64,000 bases of DNA from Ancylomarina sp048268005 (lineage in GTDB: Bacteria; Bacteroidota; Bacteroidia; Bacteroidales; Marinifilaceae), in the NCBI GenBank assembly GCA_048268005.1, contig JBLWWJ010000004.1, positions 310,001-374,000 on the forward strand, read 5' to 3'. Below the pieces are notes generated by a model that was given only the letters and a program-made list of their open reading frames with translations, was not told the origin of the DNA and made no database searches. Of the stretch, positions 44,601 to 52,793 are shown one piece after another. Position 1 is the stretch's first letter. Each line of letters begins with the position of its first letter. The position numbers and the translations under genes are program-made.

Positions 44601-45439
44601 AAACCAAATTGAATTTCATTGAATGACTGCGTTAAAACTCCTAGTTCACTGTCACTCTTCAGTCTTAATCGTTTTTGTGGAATCCCTTTGTTTAAAAGGT
44701 TAAAATTCTTGACCAAAACATCAACCGGTTTGGTTATAGAAGAATTAATAAGGTAAGAAACGCTAGAAATGAAAAGGGCAATCAGAAAAATAAAAAAACT
44801 AATGACATAAATCAAGGCTTTATTTACTTTGTTTGATAATTGCTCCGTTTCTTCAGCAAAGTCTCCAAAATGATTTTGTAATTTATTAATATCATTAAGA
44901 AGTTCTGTATTGACGATATTATCTTTATGATTTTCGATATGTTTCTGAATGCTTAAGCCAATTTGATAGCCATTTGCAGCGATTGCCTGGTTTTCTTCTA
45001 GTCTTTCAGGGGCGTATTTACTAAGAAGTAATAATCTTTTGTAGAAAGTATTAACAAGCGCTTCATCCGGTTGGTGCATTGTAGGGAAAGAACTATAAAA
45101 TAAGTTTATGAATTCTTTCTTTGATAAATTTTGTAGGTGTTCATCAATTTTTGAGAAGTTATATGCCATAAAGTTAGCAGCCTTGATATCGTCAAGTGCT
45201 GACGTGTATAAAACTTCTTTACCAGTATGGATATATTTATAGTAATCTTGGATACCACTGCTGAAAGTGTTATTATGAATACGATCAGCATTCATAAAAA
45301 GAGTTAATACTCGGCTTGATTGAAAAAAGAAATTTGCAATTAAACCTAATAGGATAATACTAAATACTGAAACTATTGTTAAGAGGAATAATCGGGATTT
45401 TATCTTCCAGTTTTTAAACTTTAATATTGACAAGTTCAT
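41678..45439 (-). CDS. membrane hybrid histidine kinase with HAMP, GAF and multiple receiver domains
   Basis: I prefer the Met at 45439 ([17 protein letters not shown]); six codons upstream another in-frame Met exists. The product is 1253 residues. In order: a membrane helix, an extracytoplasmic helical sensor of about 170 residues, a second helix, HAMP, and a GAF domain ([19 protein letters not shown]). A coiled coil with two copies of [17 protein letters not shown] follows, then HisKA ([20 protein letters not shown]) and HATPase_c. The tail has a degenerate receiver (no clear phospho-Asp), a REC with [13 protein letters not shown] and a REC with [13 protein letters not shown]. It heads the operon with the relay kinase, cheR and cheB. 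Confidence 0.93.
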   Translation of the reverse strand: [1253 protein letters not shown]

Positions 45440-45484
45440 AATGAAGCTAAATGACATTTAAATAAATTCACATATAAAGATGAG

Positions 45485-45492
45485 CAAAAATA
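45485..45492 (-). promoter_or_regulatory. candidate -7 element for the kinase-cheR-cheB operon
   Basis: On the minus strand TATTTTTG matches TAnnTTTG about 45 nt before the preferred kinase start. The -33 element is not clear. Confidence 0.4.
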
Positions 45493-45655
45493 GTGAAAAA
45501 AGCAATGAATAAGCTTTATACATACATTAATAGCGTTTAAATAAGGATTAAGCTTTATGGGAGTGTTGAACTTAAATTTTATTTATAATCATATTGCTCA
45601 TTTTATATTTAACTGTAGTTTTATATTTTAATTCACAAACAATAATATTGAGAAA

Positions 45656-46699
45656 ATGAGGAAACATATTTTGTTAATATGCTTGTTGACTTTAAGTCTT
45701 ATGGTTAAAGCTCAACATAAAGATATAAGTAAGCTATACTTAAAAGGTAAATTCGAAAAAGCAATTGAAAAAGGGATGCTTAAGCTCGAGCAATCACCCA
45801 ATGATGCTATTCTTAATATGATTGTTGGTAGAGCTAATGTGGCTATAGGAAAATACGAGACCGCAATTCCTTTATTAAAGAAAGCTTTGGATGATGAAAC
45901 GGCGCATGTTTCTGTGAAATCATGGAGTCTGGCTGAATTGGGTACGGCATATTATCATACAGGACAAGAGCAAAAGGGAGTTAAGAGTTTAAAAAAGGCT
46001 ATGGGGATGAAGGCAACACGTAATTGTACTCGTTTTGCTCATAATCAAATAATGCGATTTCAGGAAAATAAGTTTTTTCAAAAATGGAATATCCGTGAAA
46101 CCGAACATCTTAGGTTCCATTTTCAGGATGAATCAGTTCTTGAGGATGTCGATAATTATGTTGATAAACACGAAGAAGCTTACCTTAATATTAACAAGTT
46201 TTTTAAGGTTGACTTACCTAAGAAAATCGATTTCTTTGTTTGGGCGGATAGAGAAGAGGCATATGATCTGTTTGGTAAACCATTGGGTTGGGCTAATTCT
46301 GACAGAAAGATTATTAACGCTTGGTATAAGCAAACGAAAGGACATGAAATTTGCCATATTATATGCAATATTGCTATTAAACCAAAGAAAAAAAGTAAGT
46401 TGATCAATGAAGGTATCTGTGTTTATTTTGATCAGACGTCTCGAAATAAAATGGATCAAGCGAGAAAAGTATTGCCTAAAGATGAGTTTCATTTGCTTGA
46501 ATTATGGGAATCACCAACTCATTATGAAAGAGATTTGTCTTACCCTATGGGTGGTGCATTTATCGATTTTCTAATTCGCAAAGGAGGACAGGAGAAGCTA
46601 AAGTTACTTTTGAAAGATCAGACAATAGAGAATGCAGAAAGAATTTATCCCAATTTTAAAGATCTGGTTAAGACCTTTGAAGCGATGCTTGAACGTTGA
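45656..46699 (+). CDS. secreted TPR protein with gluzincin-type (peptidase MA-like) domain
   Basis: This 347-residue protein has a signal peptide (about 1-19, cleaved before QHKD). Tetratricopeptide-like helices (about 20-140) include GKFEKAIEKG and GKYETAIPLLKKAL. A peptidase MA-like domain follows. The zinc site is HEICH (His230, Glu231, His234), with the likely third ligand Glu252 in INEGICVYF, the gluzincin spacing. It probably acts in the periplasm or at the cell surface; substrate unknown. Divergent from the hybrid kinase gene, so the kinase system could regulate it, but there is no direct evidence. Confidence 0.82.
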   Translation: MRKHILLICLLTLSLMVKAQHKDISKLYLKGKFEKAIEKGMLKLEQSPNDAILNMIVGRANVAIGKYETAIPLLKKALDDETAHVSVKSWSLAELGTAYYHTGQEQKGVKSLKKAMGMKATRNCTRFAHNQIMRFQENKFFQKWNIRETEHLRFHFQDESVLEDVDNYVDKHEEAYLNINKFFKVDLPKKIDFFVWADREEAYDLFGKPLGWANSDRKIINAWYKQTKGHEICHIICNIAIKPKKKSKLINEGICVYFDQTSRNKMDQARKVLPKDEFHLLELWESPTHYERDLSYPMGGAFIDFLIRKGGQEKLKLLLKDQTIENAERIYPNFKDLVKTFEAMLER

Positions 46700-46720
46700 T
46701 TCAAAATTTTAGTGAATGTA

Positions 46721-46762
46721 AAAAAACGCAAGCTGTTTATTTTATTAAGCTTTGCGTTTTTT
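46721..46762. terminator. bidirectional terminator
   Basis: AAAAAACGCAAGCT and AGCTTTGCGTTTTTT pair with one bulge around an AT-rich loop, with A and T tracts at the two sides. Shared by converging genes. Confidence 0.82.
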
Positions 46763-46798
46763 TTATAAGTTCTGAGTTCTAAATCAGAGTGAGGATTA

Positions 46799-49168
46799 TT
46801 AGTTTAATCCTCTTTTAGGGAAAATCATGATAAACTCACTACCATTACCTAGTTCACTTTCAACCCAGATTTCTCCTTGATGTTTATCCACAAACTCTTT
46901 ACATATAAGTAAACCCAAGCCTGTCCCTTTTTCTTCTTTGGTTCCAACTGTTTGTACTTTGGCGTCGGTACGGAAGAGTTTTTCAATATTTTCAGCGCTC
47001 ATGCCTACACCATTGTCCTTAATCGATATTTTTATCTTCTCACTTAAGTTTTCAGCTTTAATTCTAATTTCACCATTGTCGGGTGTAAATTTGATGGCAT
47101 TTGATATTAAGTTACGAAGCAGACTTGTTAGCATATTTTCGTCAGCAAATATACTAAGGTCTGTTTGAGTTTCAGTTTTGATTTTAATTTGCTTTTGATT
47201 GGCTTGGTAGGCTGCATAAGAGGTTGAATCTGATATAACAGTACTAAGTTCAAGTGTTTGAGGGTTGAAAGGAATATGATCTGATTGACTCATAGCCCAT
47301 TCGAGCATTTTTTCCAATAGGTTGAAATTAAGCTTTGCTGAGTGCTGAATATCCTTAATGAGATCTAACTTGGTCTCATCATCCAAATCGGCATAACTTG
47401 AACACAATAAGTCGGAGAAACCAACAATCGCATTGAATGGATTTTTCAAGTCGTGAGCTATAATCGATAGAAATTTATCTTTTGTATGATTGGCTTCCTG
47501 AAGCTTATCTGCTGTTATGTTTAATTCTGTTAAGGTTTTCTTAAGTTTAGTTGTATCGTAACCAACACCTATAACAAGTCCTGACGGACTTTTAAAACCT
47601 GCCCAGAATTGATTGCGTTCTTCTTTATTCTTGTCGATAATAGTATATTCATGGAATTGTCCATTAGGATTAAGTAAATGAGAAAGCAGAGTTTGATAAT
47701 CTTCTTCGTACTTCATCATCATCTTCATTGGTTTTTTAATAGCTTGTACTTCAGTAATGGAGTAGCCCGTAACCTTTTCGCATTCGTTATTCCAAAGTGT
47801 GATTTTTTTGTTATTATCAATACCCAAAATCATAATAGGAGCAATCTCGAAAAGAGATTTAAATTGAGTTTCACTCTTTTTTAACTCTTCGTCTGAGATT
47901 TTTTTATTCTCAATAATCTTATTGGTTGCAGAAGCTATAGTACGGAATTCTGTGTAGTTAAGTTTTCTTTTGTCAATATTAGAATTCGTTTGGATTGCAT
48001 TTTTTAATAAGTGGATGAAAGTAGTCGTATTCTTTTTTGTTTTATGGGTTACATATCTGAATATCAAAAGTAAAATCAGATGGATAAGAATGATGATAAT
48101 AAGTATATTGGCAGCCTTTTTTATTTGAGCATTTCGCATTTCTTGAATGCTGTTGCTGATATCTGTTTCTATAAGAGAAAGATCAAACCAGGCCCCAACT
48201 ACCCAATCCCATTCGGTGTAAGCTTTAACATAGGAGATGTTTTTACCTATTTGATTATTTTCTTCGTTAAGCCAATCAAAAATAGTGAAGCCCCCTTCTG
48301 GTTTTTTGGATGTTGCTATTTCAGCTTTTATTATTTCAAAACCTTTAGCATCTTTCAGATTGAGTATGTTTTCACCGTTACTGTAGTGTTTGGTATTTGA
48401 GAGAATTACATTGCCTTTAGAGTCGTTGATGAAAATCTGTTGATTAATACCATATTGTATGTTTTTGATATATTGAATGGCTTCTTTTTTGATATCACCT
48501 TCAATATCAGGAATGTATTCTCCTGTACCTATAATGATATTGAGAGGTTTGAATAATCGAACATAGATAACCGATGGTGATGTGAATGATTGATCGGTCG
48601 TTAAACTTGTTGATTTTTCACGAATAAAACCTTTTCCATATTTAAGAGCAATATTAACTTCTTCCTGAACGATAGCTTTTTCCGGTGAATCTTCCATGTC
48701 CAGAAAGTTAGTGCCTTCAAATTCAGGGTGAGCAGGATAAAGAATTTCTTCTCCGTTAGTTCTGATAATAAAATAATCACCGCGAATTTCTTTCGATCGA
48801 AGAGGGCGAAGAGCTTCCCGAGCCATTTGTAAAATAACTTCCTTGTCGTGTTTCCTTTTATGGCTTTTATATAAATTTTCAACTAAAAGATAAGCCTGAT
48901 CAACCCTATAAGTCAGAATTTCGTTAACCTGATTGATTCGGATGTCTCTACTAATGGCTATGTGTTCTATCACTTGATCAACCTCGTGTTTAATCAATTG
49001 ATTTTGAGTTTCGATATGGGCTTGTTTACTCTCCTTGCTTTGCTTTTCGAAAGTTTTGTATTCGTAATAAAGAAAGAGGCTACTTGTTACAATTGTAGAA
49101 ATAGCAAAGAATACAACAATATATAAAAGAAAGGTCTGGGGAATGGATAGGGCTTTTCGTTTAAACAT
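46799..49168 (-). CDS. Cache-PAS sensor histidine kinase
   Basis: This 789-residue protein has a membrane helix (FLLYIVVFFAISTIVTSSLF) and a large periplasmic region with two Cache-type modules (about 75-345; DYFIIRTNGEEILYPAHPEF and INDSKGNVILSNTKHYSNGE). A second helix follows at about 355-373. Inside the cell are a PAS domain (FEIAPIMILGIDNNKKITLW), HisKA (LSIIAHDLKNPFNAIVGFSD) and HATPase_c (NLISNAIKF, GTGLGLLICKEF). Cache domains usually bind small metabolites. There is no receiver domain or adjacent response regulator gene, so it is an orphan kinase. Confidence 0.93.
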   Translation of the reverse strand: MFKRKALSIPQTFLLYIVVFFAISTIVTSSLFLYYEYKTFEKQSKESKQAHIETQNQLIKHEVDQVIEHIAISRDIRINQVNEILTYRVDQAYLLVENLYKSHKRKHDKEVILQMAREALRPLRSKEIRGDYFIIRTNGEEILYPAHPEFEGTNFLDMEDSPEKAIVQEEVNIALKYGKGFIREKSTSLTTDQSFTSPSVIYVRLFKPLNIIIGTGEYIPDIEGDIKKEAIQYIKNIQYGINQQIFINDSKGNVILSNTKHYSNGENILNLKDAKGFEIIKAEIATSKKPEGGFTIFDWLNEENNQIGKNISYVKAYTEWDWVVGAWFDLSLIETDISNSIQEMRNAQIKKAANILIIIILIHLILLLIFRYVTHKTKKNTTTFIHLLKNAIQTNSNIDKRKLNYTEFRTIASATNKIIENKKISDEELKKSETQFKSLFEIAPIMILGIDNNKKITLWNNECEKVTGYSITEVQAIKKPMKMMMKYEEDYQTLLSHLLNPNGQFHEYTIIDKNKEERNQFWAGFKSPSGLVIGVGYDTTKLKKTLTELNITADKLQEANHTKDKFLSIIAHDLKNPFNAIVGFSDLLCSSYADLDDETKLDLIKDIQHSAKLNFNLLEKMLEWAMSQSDHIPFNPQTLELSTVISDSTSYAAYQANQKQIKIKTETQTDLSIFADENMLTSLLRNLISNAIKFTPDNGEIRIKAENLSEKIKISIKDNGVGMSAENIEKLFRTDAKVQTVGTKEEKGTGLGLLICKEFVDKHQGEIWVESELGNGSEFIMIFPKRGLN

Positions 49169-49645
49169 ATAGGCTAGTAATGGGTTTCTTTAGATTAGCT
49201 TCCAAAATACAAATAAAATTGACGATTGTTTCTTTCATATTGAAAAAAGAACTACAATGAATTATTGTTTTGGGTACATTAGAAATTATATTTAAACCAG
49301 TTGAGTTAAATGTGTGCTTTTGTTATGATAGTTACCATAAGTTTTATTTCTAATAAATAGGGATCTGCTTTTTTGGCCCGATTTTTGAATATAAACAATC
49401 GTTTTTGTAAAGTTTGTGTGAAGTTTTATTTTTCATAAATTTGGTGGGCGTGAATTTGGGTTTTGAATAGTTTTGATAAATAAGCAAGCTCGTAGAACAC
49501 GCATAAGAGATAAAAATAGGTTGTTTTATTGGAGGGTATGTGTTGTTGGTTTGAAACATCTAAGGAGTGGGGTATTCTATCTCTTTTTAAGAATGAATAT
49601 TATAGCAAACAATAAACATATTTAATAATTAAAAATTTTTAAAAG
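49169..49645. other. 477-nt intergenic region with a strong promoter match
   Basis: Divergent gap between the Cache kinase and the secreted protein. Holds a near-consensus promoter at 49413-49443 and a possible 25-codon leader ORF at 49538-49615 behind a GGAGG. Otherwise AT-rich with no supported genes. Confidence 0.5.
49413..49443 (+). promoter_or_regulatory. Bacteroidota-type promoter (TTTG, 19 nt, TAAATTTG)
   Basis: Both elements match the consensus, with TTTG at 49413-49416, a 19-nt spacer and TAAATTTG at 49436-49443. It predicts a start near 49450 and a leader of about 195 nt before the ATG at 49646. Confidence 0.65.
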
Positions 49646-50455
49646 ATGAAACTAATTGTTCTTCTGGCGGCAGTTCTTTGTTGTAGCCCTTCCTTTTCTC
49701 AGAAAAGAGATACCATTTACACTTATAATAAAACCATTGTTTGTAAAATTAAGGAAATTGCGGATGAGAATGTGAAATATTCTTATCCTGAAGAGGATAT
49801 TCTTATTTCGATAAATAAGAATAGAATCAAACAAATATCATACTCCTCTGGACGTAAAGAAGTTTTTGCTGAGATTACTGGTTATAAGGAAGTAATGGGC
49901 TGGCAAGATTGGGAGAAAGTTATGACGACTAATGTTGATGATGAGGTGGATGGTTTATTCAAGTTGGGCGATGTGTCGTCGAAAGTGAAAGCTGGAACGG
50001 CCTTATCAAACTTGAATAAGATTAAAAATAAGGCACTAAGGAAAATTAAAATTCGTGCAGCCATGCTTGGTGCTAATGTCATTCATCTATCAAGTGATCA
50101 TACTGAAGGGCATCGATACGATGCATGGTCAGGTACGACTAATACTGCAGAAGTGATACTGACGGGTGTGGCATATTCTAACCGAACTTTGAATATAGAT
50201 GAGTTTAAAAAGGTGGTTGAGCGTCGTAATAACTTTAGATTGAAAGAAATTGTGAAGATGCCTTATAACAAGAAAACACCAACTATTATTGCAGGAAAAA
50301 TGACTCCTGTTAATTTGAAAAACTACACGATCGAAGGTCTACACGTTTTTGTTGAGTATGAAGGGGATAAGTTTCGAGTACTTTCAGCAGACTTGAACCA
50401 GGTGGTTTTGATGAAAGAAGGTAAGCGAAGAACCTTTAATTATATTTTAAAATAA
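49646..50455 (+). CDS. secreted protein of unknown function
   Basis: This 269-residue protein has a signal peptide (IVLLAAVLCCSPSFSQ, cleavage after Ser18 or Gln19). The N-terminal region (about 20-75, DTIYTYNKTIVCKIKEI ... VKYSYPEED ... RIKQISYSSG) resembles a short beta-sheet module common in secreted Bacteroidota proteins. The middle is helical and basic (LNKIKNKALRKIKIRAAMLG) and contains the AAMLGANVIHL pattern seen in YbjQ-like proteins. The C-terminus is beta-rich. No catalytic motif is seen. It is followed by a terminator and the FKBP lipoprotein. Confidence 0.78.
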   Translation: MKLIVLLAAVLCCSPSFSQKRDTIYTYNKTIVCKIKEIADENVKYSYPEEDILISINKNRIKQISYSSGRKEVFAEITGYKEVMGWQDWEKVMTTNVDDEVDGLFKLGDVSSKVKAGTALSNLNKIKNKALRKIKIRAAMLGANVIHLSSDHTEGHRYDAWSGTTNTAEVILTGVAYSNRTLNIDEFKKVVERRNNFRLKEIVKMPYNKKTPTIIAGKMTPVNLKNYTIEGLHVFVEYEGDKFRVLSADLNQVVLMKEGKRRTFNYILK

Positions 50456-50513
50456 AGCATTTGCTTACTAATTCGACTTGTGAAATAGTTTGCGTTTTAT
50501 TAAAATAGAAATG

Positions 50514-50545
50514 AAGGTGTAGCTCGTGAGGCGCACCTTTTTTTC
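50514..50545 (+). terminator. intrinsic terminator
   Basis: AAGGTGT pairs with GCACCTT (one G-T pair), followed by TTTTTT. Confidence 0.78.
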
Positions 50546-50609
50546 ATATAATCAATTTGAGTAGCTTTAAGAAAAATATAATGTACGTAACGATACAAAA
50601 AAATAAAGT

Positions 50610-51422
50610 ATGAAACATATTTATCTATTTGCACTACTAGCTCTTGTTGGTTTAAATTCGTGTAATAAAACTAAGAACAATAAGGGAGAAATTGTTTTGG
50701 GTGATACCATTCAAACCTCAAGTGGTTTGCAATATTGCTATGAGAAAATTGGTGAGGGGAGAAAAGCTGAGGCAGGATGTAAGATGGCTACTTATCTAAG
50801 TTTAAAAGTAGGTGATGATGTGGTTTGGACCAGTGCTGATCAGCCGGATTCTTTATTTACCTACGTGGTGGGGTATACCAGATTGATTAAAGGTTTTACA
50901 GAGATTAGTATGTTGCTTAGGGAAGGTGATGAAGTGATTGCGATTCTGCCAGATTCCTTGGCTTACGGAGCTAAAGGTGCCGGGGATATTATTCCACCGC
51001 ACGCCACATTGGTTTATGACAAATTTAAAGTGCTAAGAGTTGATGAGCCTAAAGGTATAATGGCTGACACCCTGCTTAAGATGATCGAAATGGCAGGGGA
51101 GAAGGCGCTTATGGAAAAATATAATCAGATAACTAAAACGGCTGATTCTATTAAGTATCATACTGGGCAAGATCATTTTTATCGTATGTGGGATAAGTTG
51201 AGTAAAGCGAATCAGCATAAGAAAGCAGCTGAAGTGGCAGCTTGTTTTGCTGATGTTACCAATGATAATAAGCTTTGGTACAAAATGGTGCTTTCCCTGG
51301 AAAATTTAGGAGAATTAAAAGAAGCAAAAGAGAATTTGGAGATTCTTATTGGTAAAGAGCCAGACAATAAGGAATTTGCGGATAAGTTGGTTGAGCTGAA
51401 TGCAAAATATTCAGTAAACTAA
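50610..51422 (+). CDS. diverged FKBP-like lipoprotein with C-terminal TPR-like helices
   Basis: This 270-residue protein has a lipoprotein signal (FALLALVGLNSC, Cys19). An FKBP-like domain (about 35-145) ends in LAYGAKGAGDIIPPHATLVY. C-terminal helices (about 170-270) contain a TPR-like unit (NLGELKEAKENLEILIGKEP). Two residues important in FKBP pockets are changed: the FD of the FDSS motif is replaced by WT (VVWTS) and the pocket Trp is Phe (IKGFTE). Catalytic activity may be reduced; a binding or chaperone role is possible. It is followed by DUF2007, 30 nt away. Confidence 0.85.
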   Translation: MKHIYLFALLALVGLNSCNKTKNNKGEIVLGDTIQTSSGLQYCYEKIGEGRKAEAGCKMATYLSLKVGDDVVWTSADQPDSLFTYVVGYTRLIKGFTEISMLLREGDEVIAILPDSLAYGAKGAGDIIPPHATLVYDKFKVLRVDEPKGIMADTLLKMIEMAGEKALMEKYNQITKTADSIKYHTGQDHFYRMWDKLSKANQHKKAAEVAACFADVTNDNKLWYKMVLSLENLGELKEAKENLEILIGKEPDNKEFADKLVELNAKYSVN

Positions 51423-51452
51423 TTCTTAGAGCTAAAAAAAACATAAAGATTA

Positions 51453-51704
51453 GTGACTATGGAAAATGATAGAGATTTAATTGAAATTTACAGAGGGAAT
51501 CCGATTGATTCTGAAATGATAAAGGATATTCTAAACGATAATGGCATTATTGCCAGCATGACAAACCAAATAATGGGAAGTATAGCCCCTTTTTATGTGG
51601 CTGCAGGAGGTATGGATCCTGTTGGAGTTGAAATTTTTGCTAGAGATAAGGAAAAGGCTCTTGCTTTAATCGAAGCATTCAATAAGAGTATACCAGAAGA
51701 GTAA
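51453..51704 (+). CDS. DUF2007 domain protein
   Basis: This 83-residue soluble protein matches DUF2007: it opens with LIEIYRGNPIDSEMIKDIL, carries NGIIASM and ends with VEIFARDKEKALALI. It has the alpha/beta PII-like look of signal-transduction modules, but no function is proven. Close behind the FKBP lipoprotein (30 nt) and probably co-transcribed; a hairpin terminator follows. Confidence 0.88.
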   Translation: MTMENDRDLIEIYRGNPIDSEMIKDILNDNGIIASMTNQIMGSIAPFYVAAGGMDPVGVEIFARDKEKALALIEAFNKSIPEE

Positions 51705-51726
51705 ATTTTGTATAAAAGATCTGTGT

Positions 51727-51760
51727 AAAGCTGTGATCGTGAGATTGCAGCTTTTTTTTT
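51727..51760 (+). terminator. intrinsic terminator after DUF2007
   Basis: AAAGCTG pairs with CAGCTTT, followed by a run of T. Confidence 0.85.
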
Positions 51761-52220
51761 ATGAAGTTTTCTGCATAGAATATAGAATTATTTGTGTTAG
51801 TAAGCCCAGTTTATACGGTGTAATTAGGATTAATTTATCGTCTTAAATAAGGTGTAATGATTCATGTATTTATAACATATCGATGTAATTATGATCATTA
51901 ACAGGTGGTTTTGTAATGGTAGTGTTTGTTTGTTATATTAAGTCGGTTATGGTAATGGTGTGTTGTAATCGTCTGTCAATGTGATTTGTGTTTATTCTGA
52001 TTGATGTTTGTTAATGGATGATAAATATATTTTGATCAACATTTGGAGTTTGTTTATGGAAGTTGTAAATTTAATTTGTTAAAGAGAAGTTGAGTGTTGA
52101 GATTGCTCTTGTTTGATGTGGCGTATGAATTTGTAAATTTTTATTTTCAATAAACATGTCAGTATTTAAAATCTTAATTATGAATGCATCTCTTTTGTAT
52201 TTCGCTTCATGGCTCCTAAA

Positions 52221-52388
52221 GTGGGCTCCACGCAACTGGTCTCTATGCTGGAGACAAACTGTAGCTATTAATGGAAAGGCTCCTTTCCTGAACTCAGAAC
52301 ACACCACACTCCCCTTATCAATATCGAAAAGATTAGTTTTTACTTTACGAAGTTGATCATAATAATCATTGAACATGGAAAAACCATG
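52221..52388. other. cluster of small perfect hairpins, unexplained
   Basis: GTGG/CCAC (52221-52231), GTCTC/GAGAC (52239-52255), GGAAAG/CTTTCC (52273-52288, loop GCTC) and CATGG/CCATG (52374-52388) follow one another. The density and the higher GC suggest a structured RNA or a remnant of a mobile element. No strand can be assigned. Confidence 0.35.
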
Positions 52389-52593
52389 CCCCACAACCAT
52401 GAAGCCTATGAACTAATTCATAAGGAGAGCCTGAGTGGCTGGCAAAATCCCTACTTGTGTGTTTAATCTAATTTAATCAGGATCCTCAGTAAGTAAATTA
52501 CTAAAAACAGTACATCATGAAAAGAGAAATAAATCGAATAATGCATTCCAAAAGAGATATTGAAATGAAGGATATCAAATTCTTCTTTTCCTT

Positions 52594-52614
52594 GTAGAAA
52601 AACTGATTTTCTAC
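52594..52614. other. perfect 8-bp hairpin in the adhesin leader
   Basis: GTAGAAAA pairs with TTTTCTAC around ACTGA. No T tract follows. It may be a leader structure or a protein-binding site. Confidence 0.35.
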
Positions 52615-52793
52615 ATAAGGAGGTGAAGCTAATGATTTGTATATAAATTCACTGTCAGACTTTGAAGTTGTAGTTATGATAAAATGTGGTTGTCATAATA
52701 CCGCTATATTACCCACGCGTACAGTTTCTGTAAGTAGTGTAAATGTATCTGCATTAATAATTTTCAGGTTAGGGGGAGTTTCTAATTAGCAAA

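Larger units (their letters stand above)
51705..52793. other. 1089-nt gene-poor region upstream of the giant adhesin
   Basis: From 51760 to 52150 it is AT-rich with no ORF. From about 52196 to 52330 GC rises to about 50% and several small hairpins occur (see findings). 52331-52793 is again AT-rich with one more hairpin at 52594-52614. A minus-strand ORF at 52071-52400 has no recognisable domain. I cannot assign a gene here. Confidence 0.5.

Noticed and set aside
52071..52400. Minus-strand ORF of 109 codons in the gap before the adhesin
   Set aside because: No domain, signal or family resemblance; it covers the hairpin-rich island and is better explained as chance or a relic.
52517..52597. 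26-codon ORF starting MKREINRIM in the adhesin leader
   Set aside because: Too short and without conservation evidence; no promoter or clear ribosome site.
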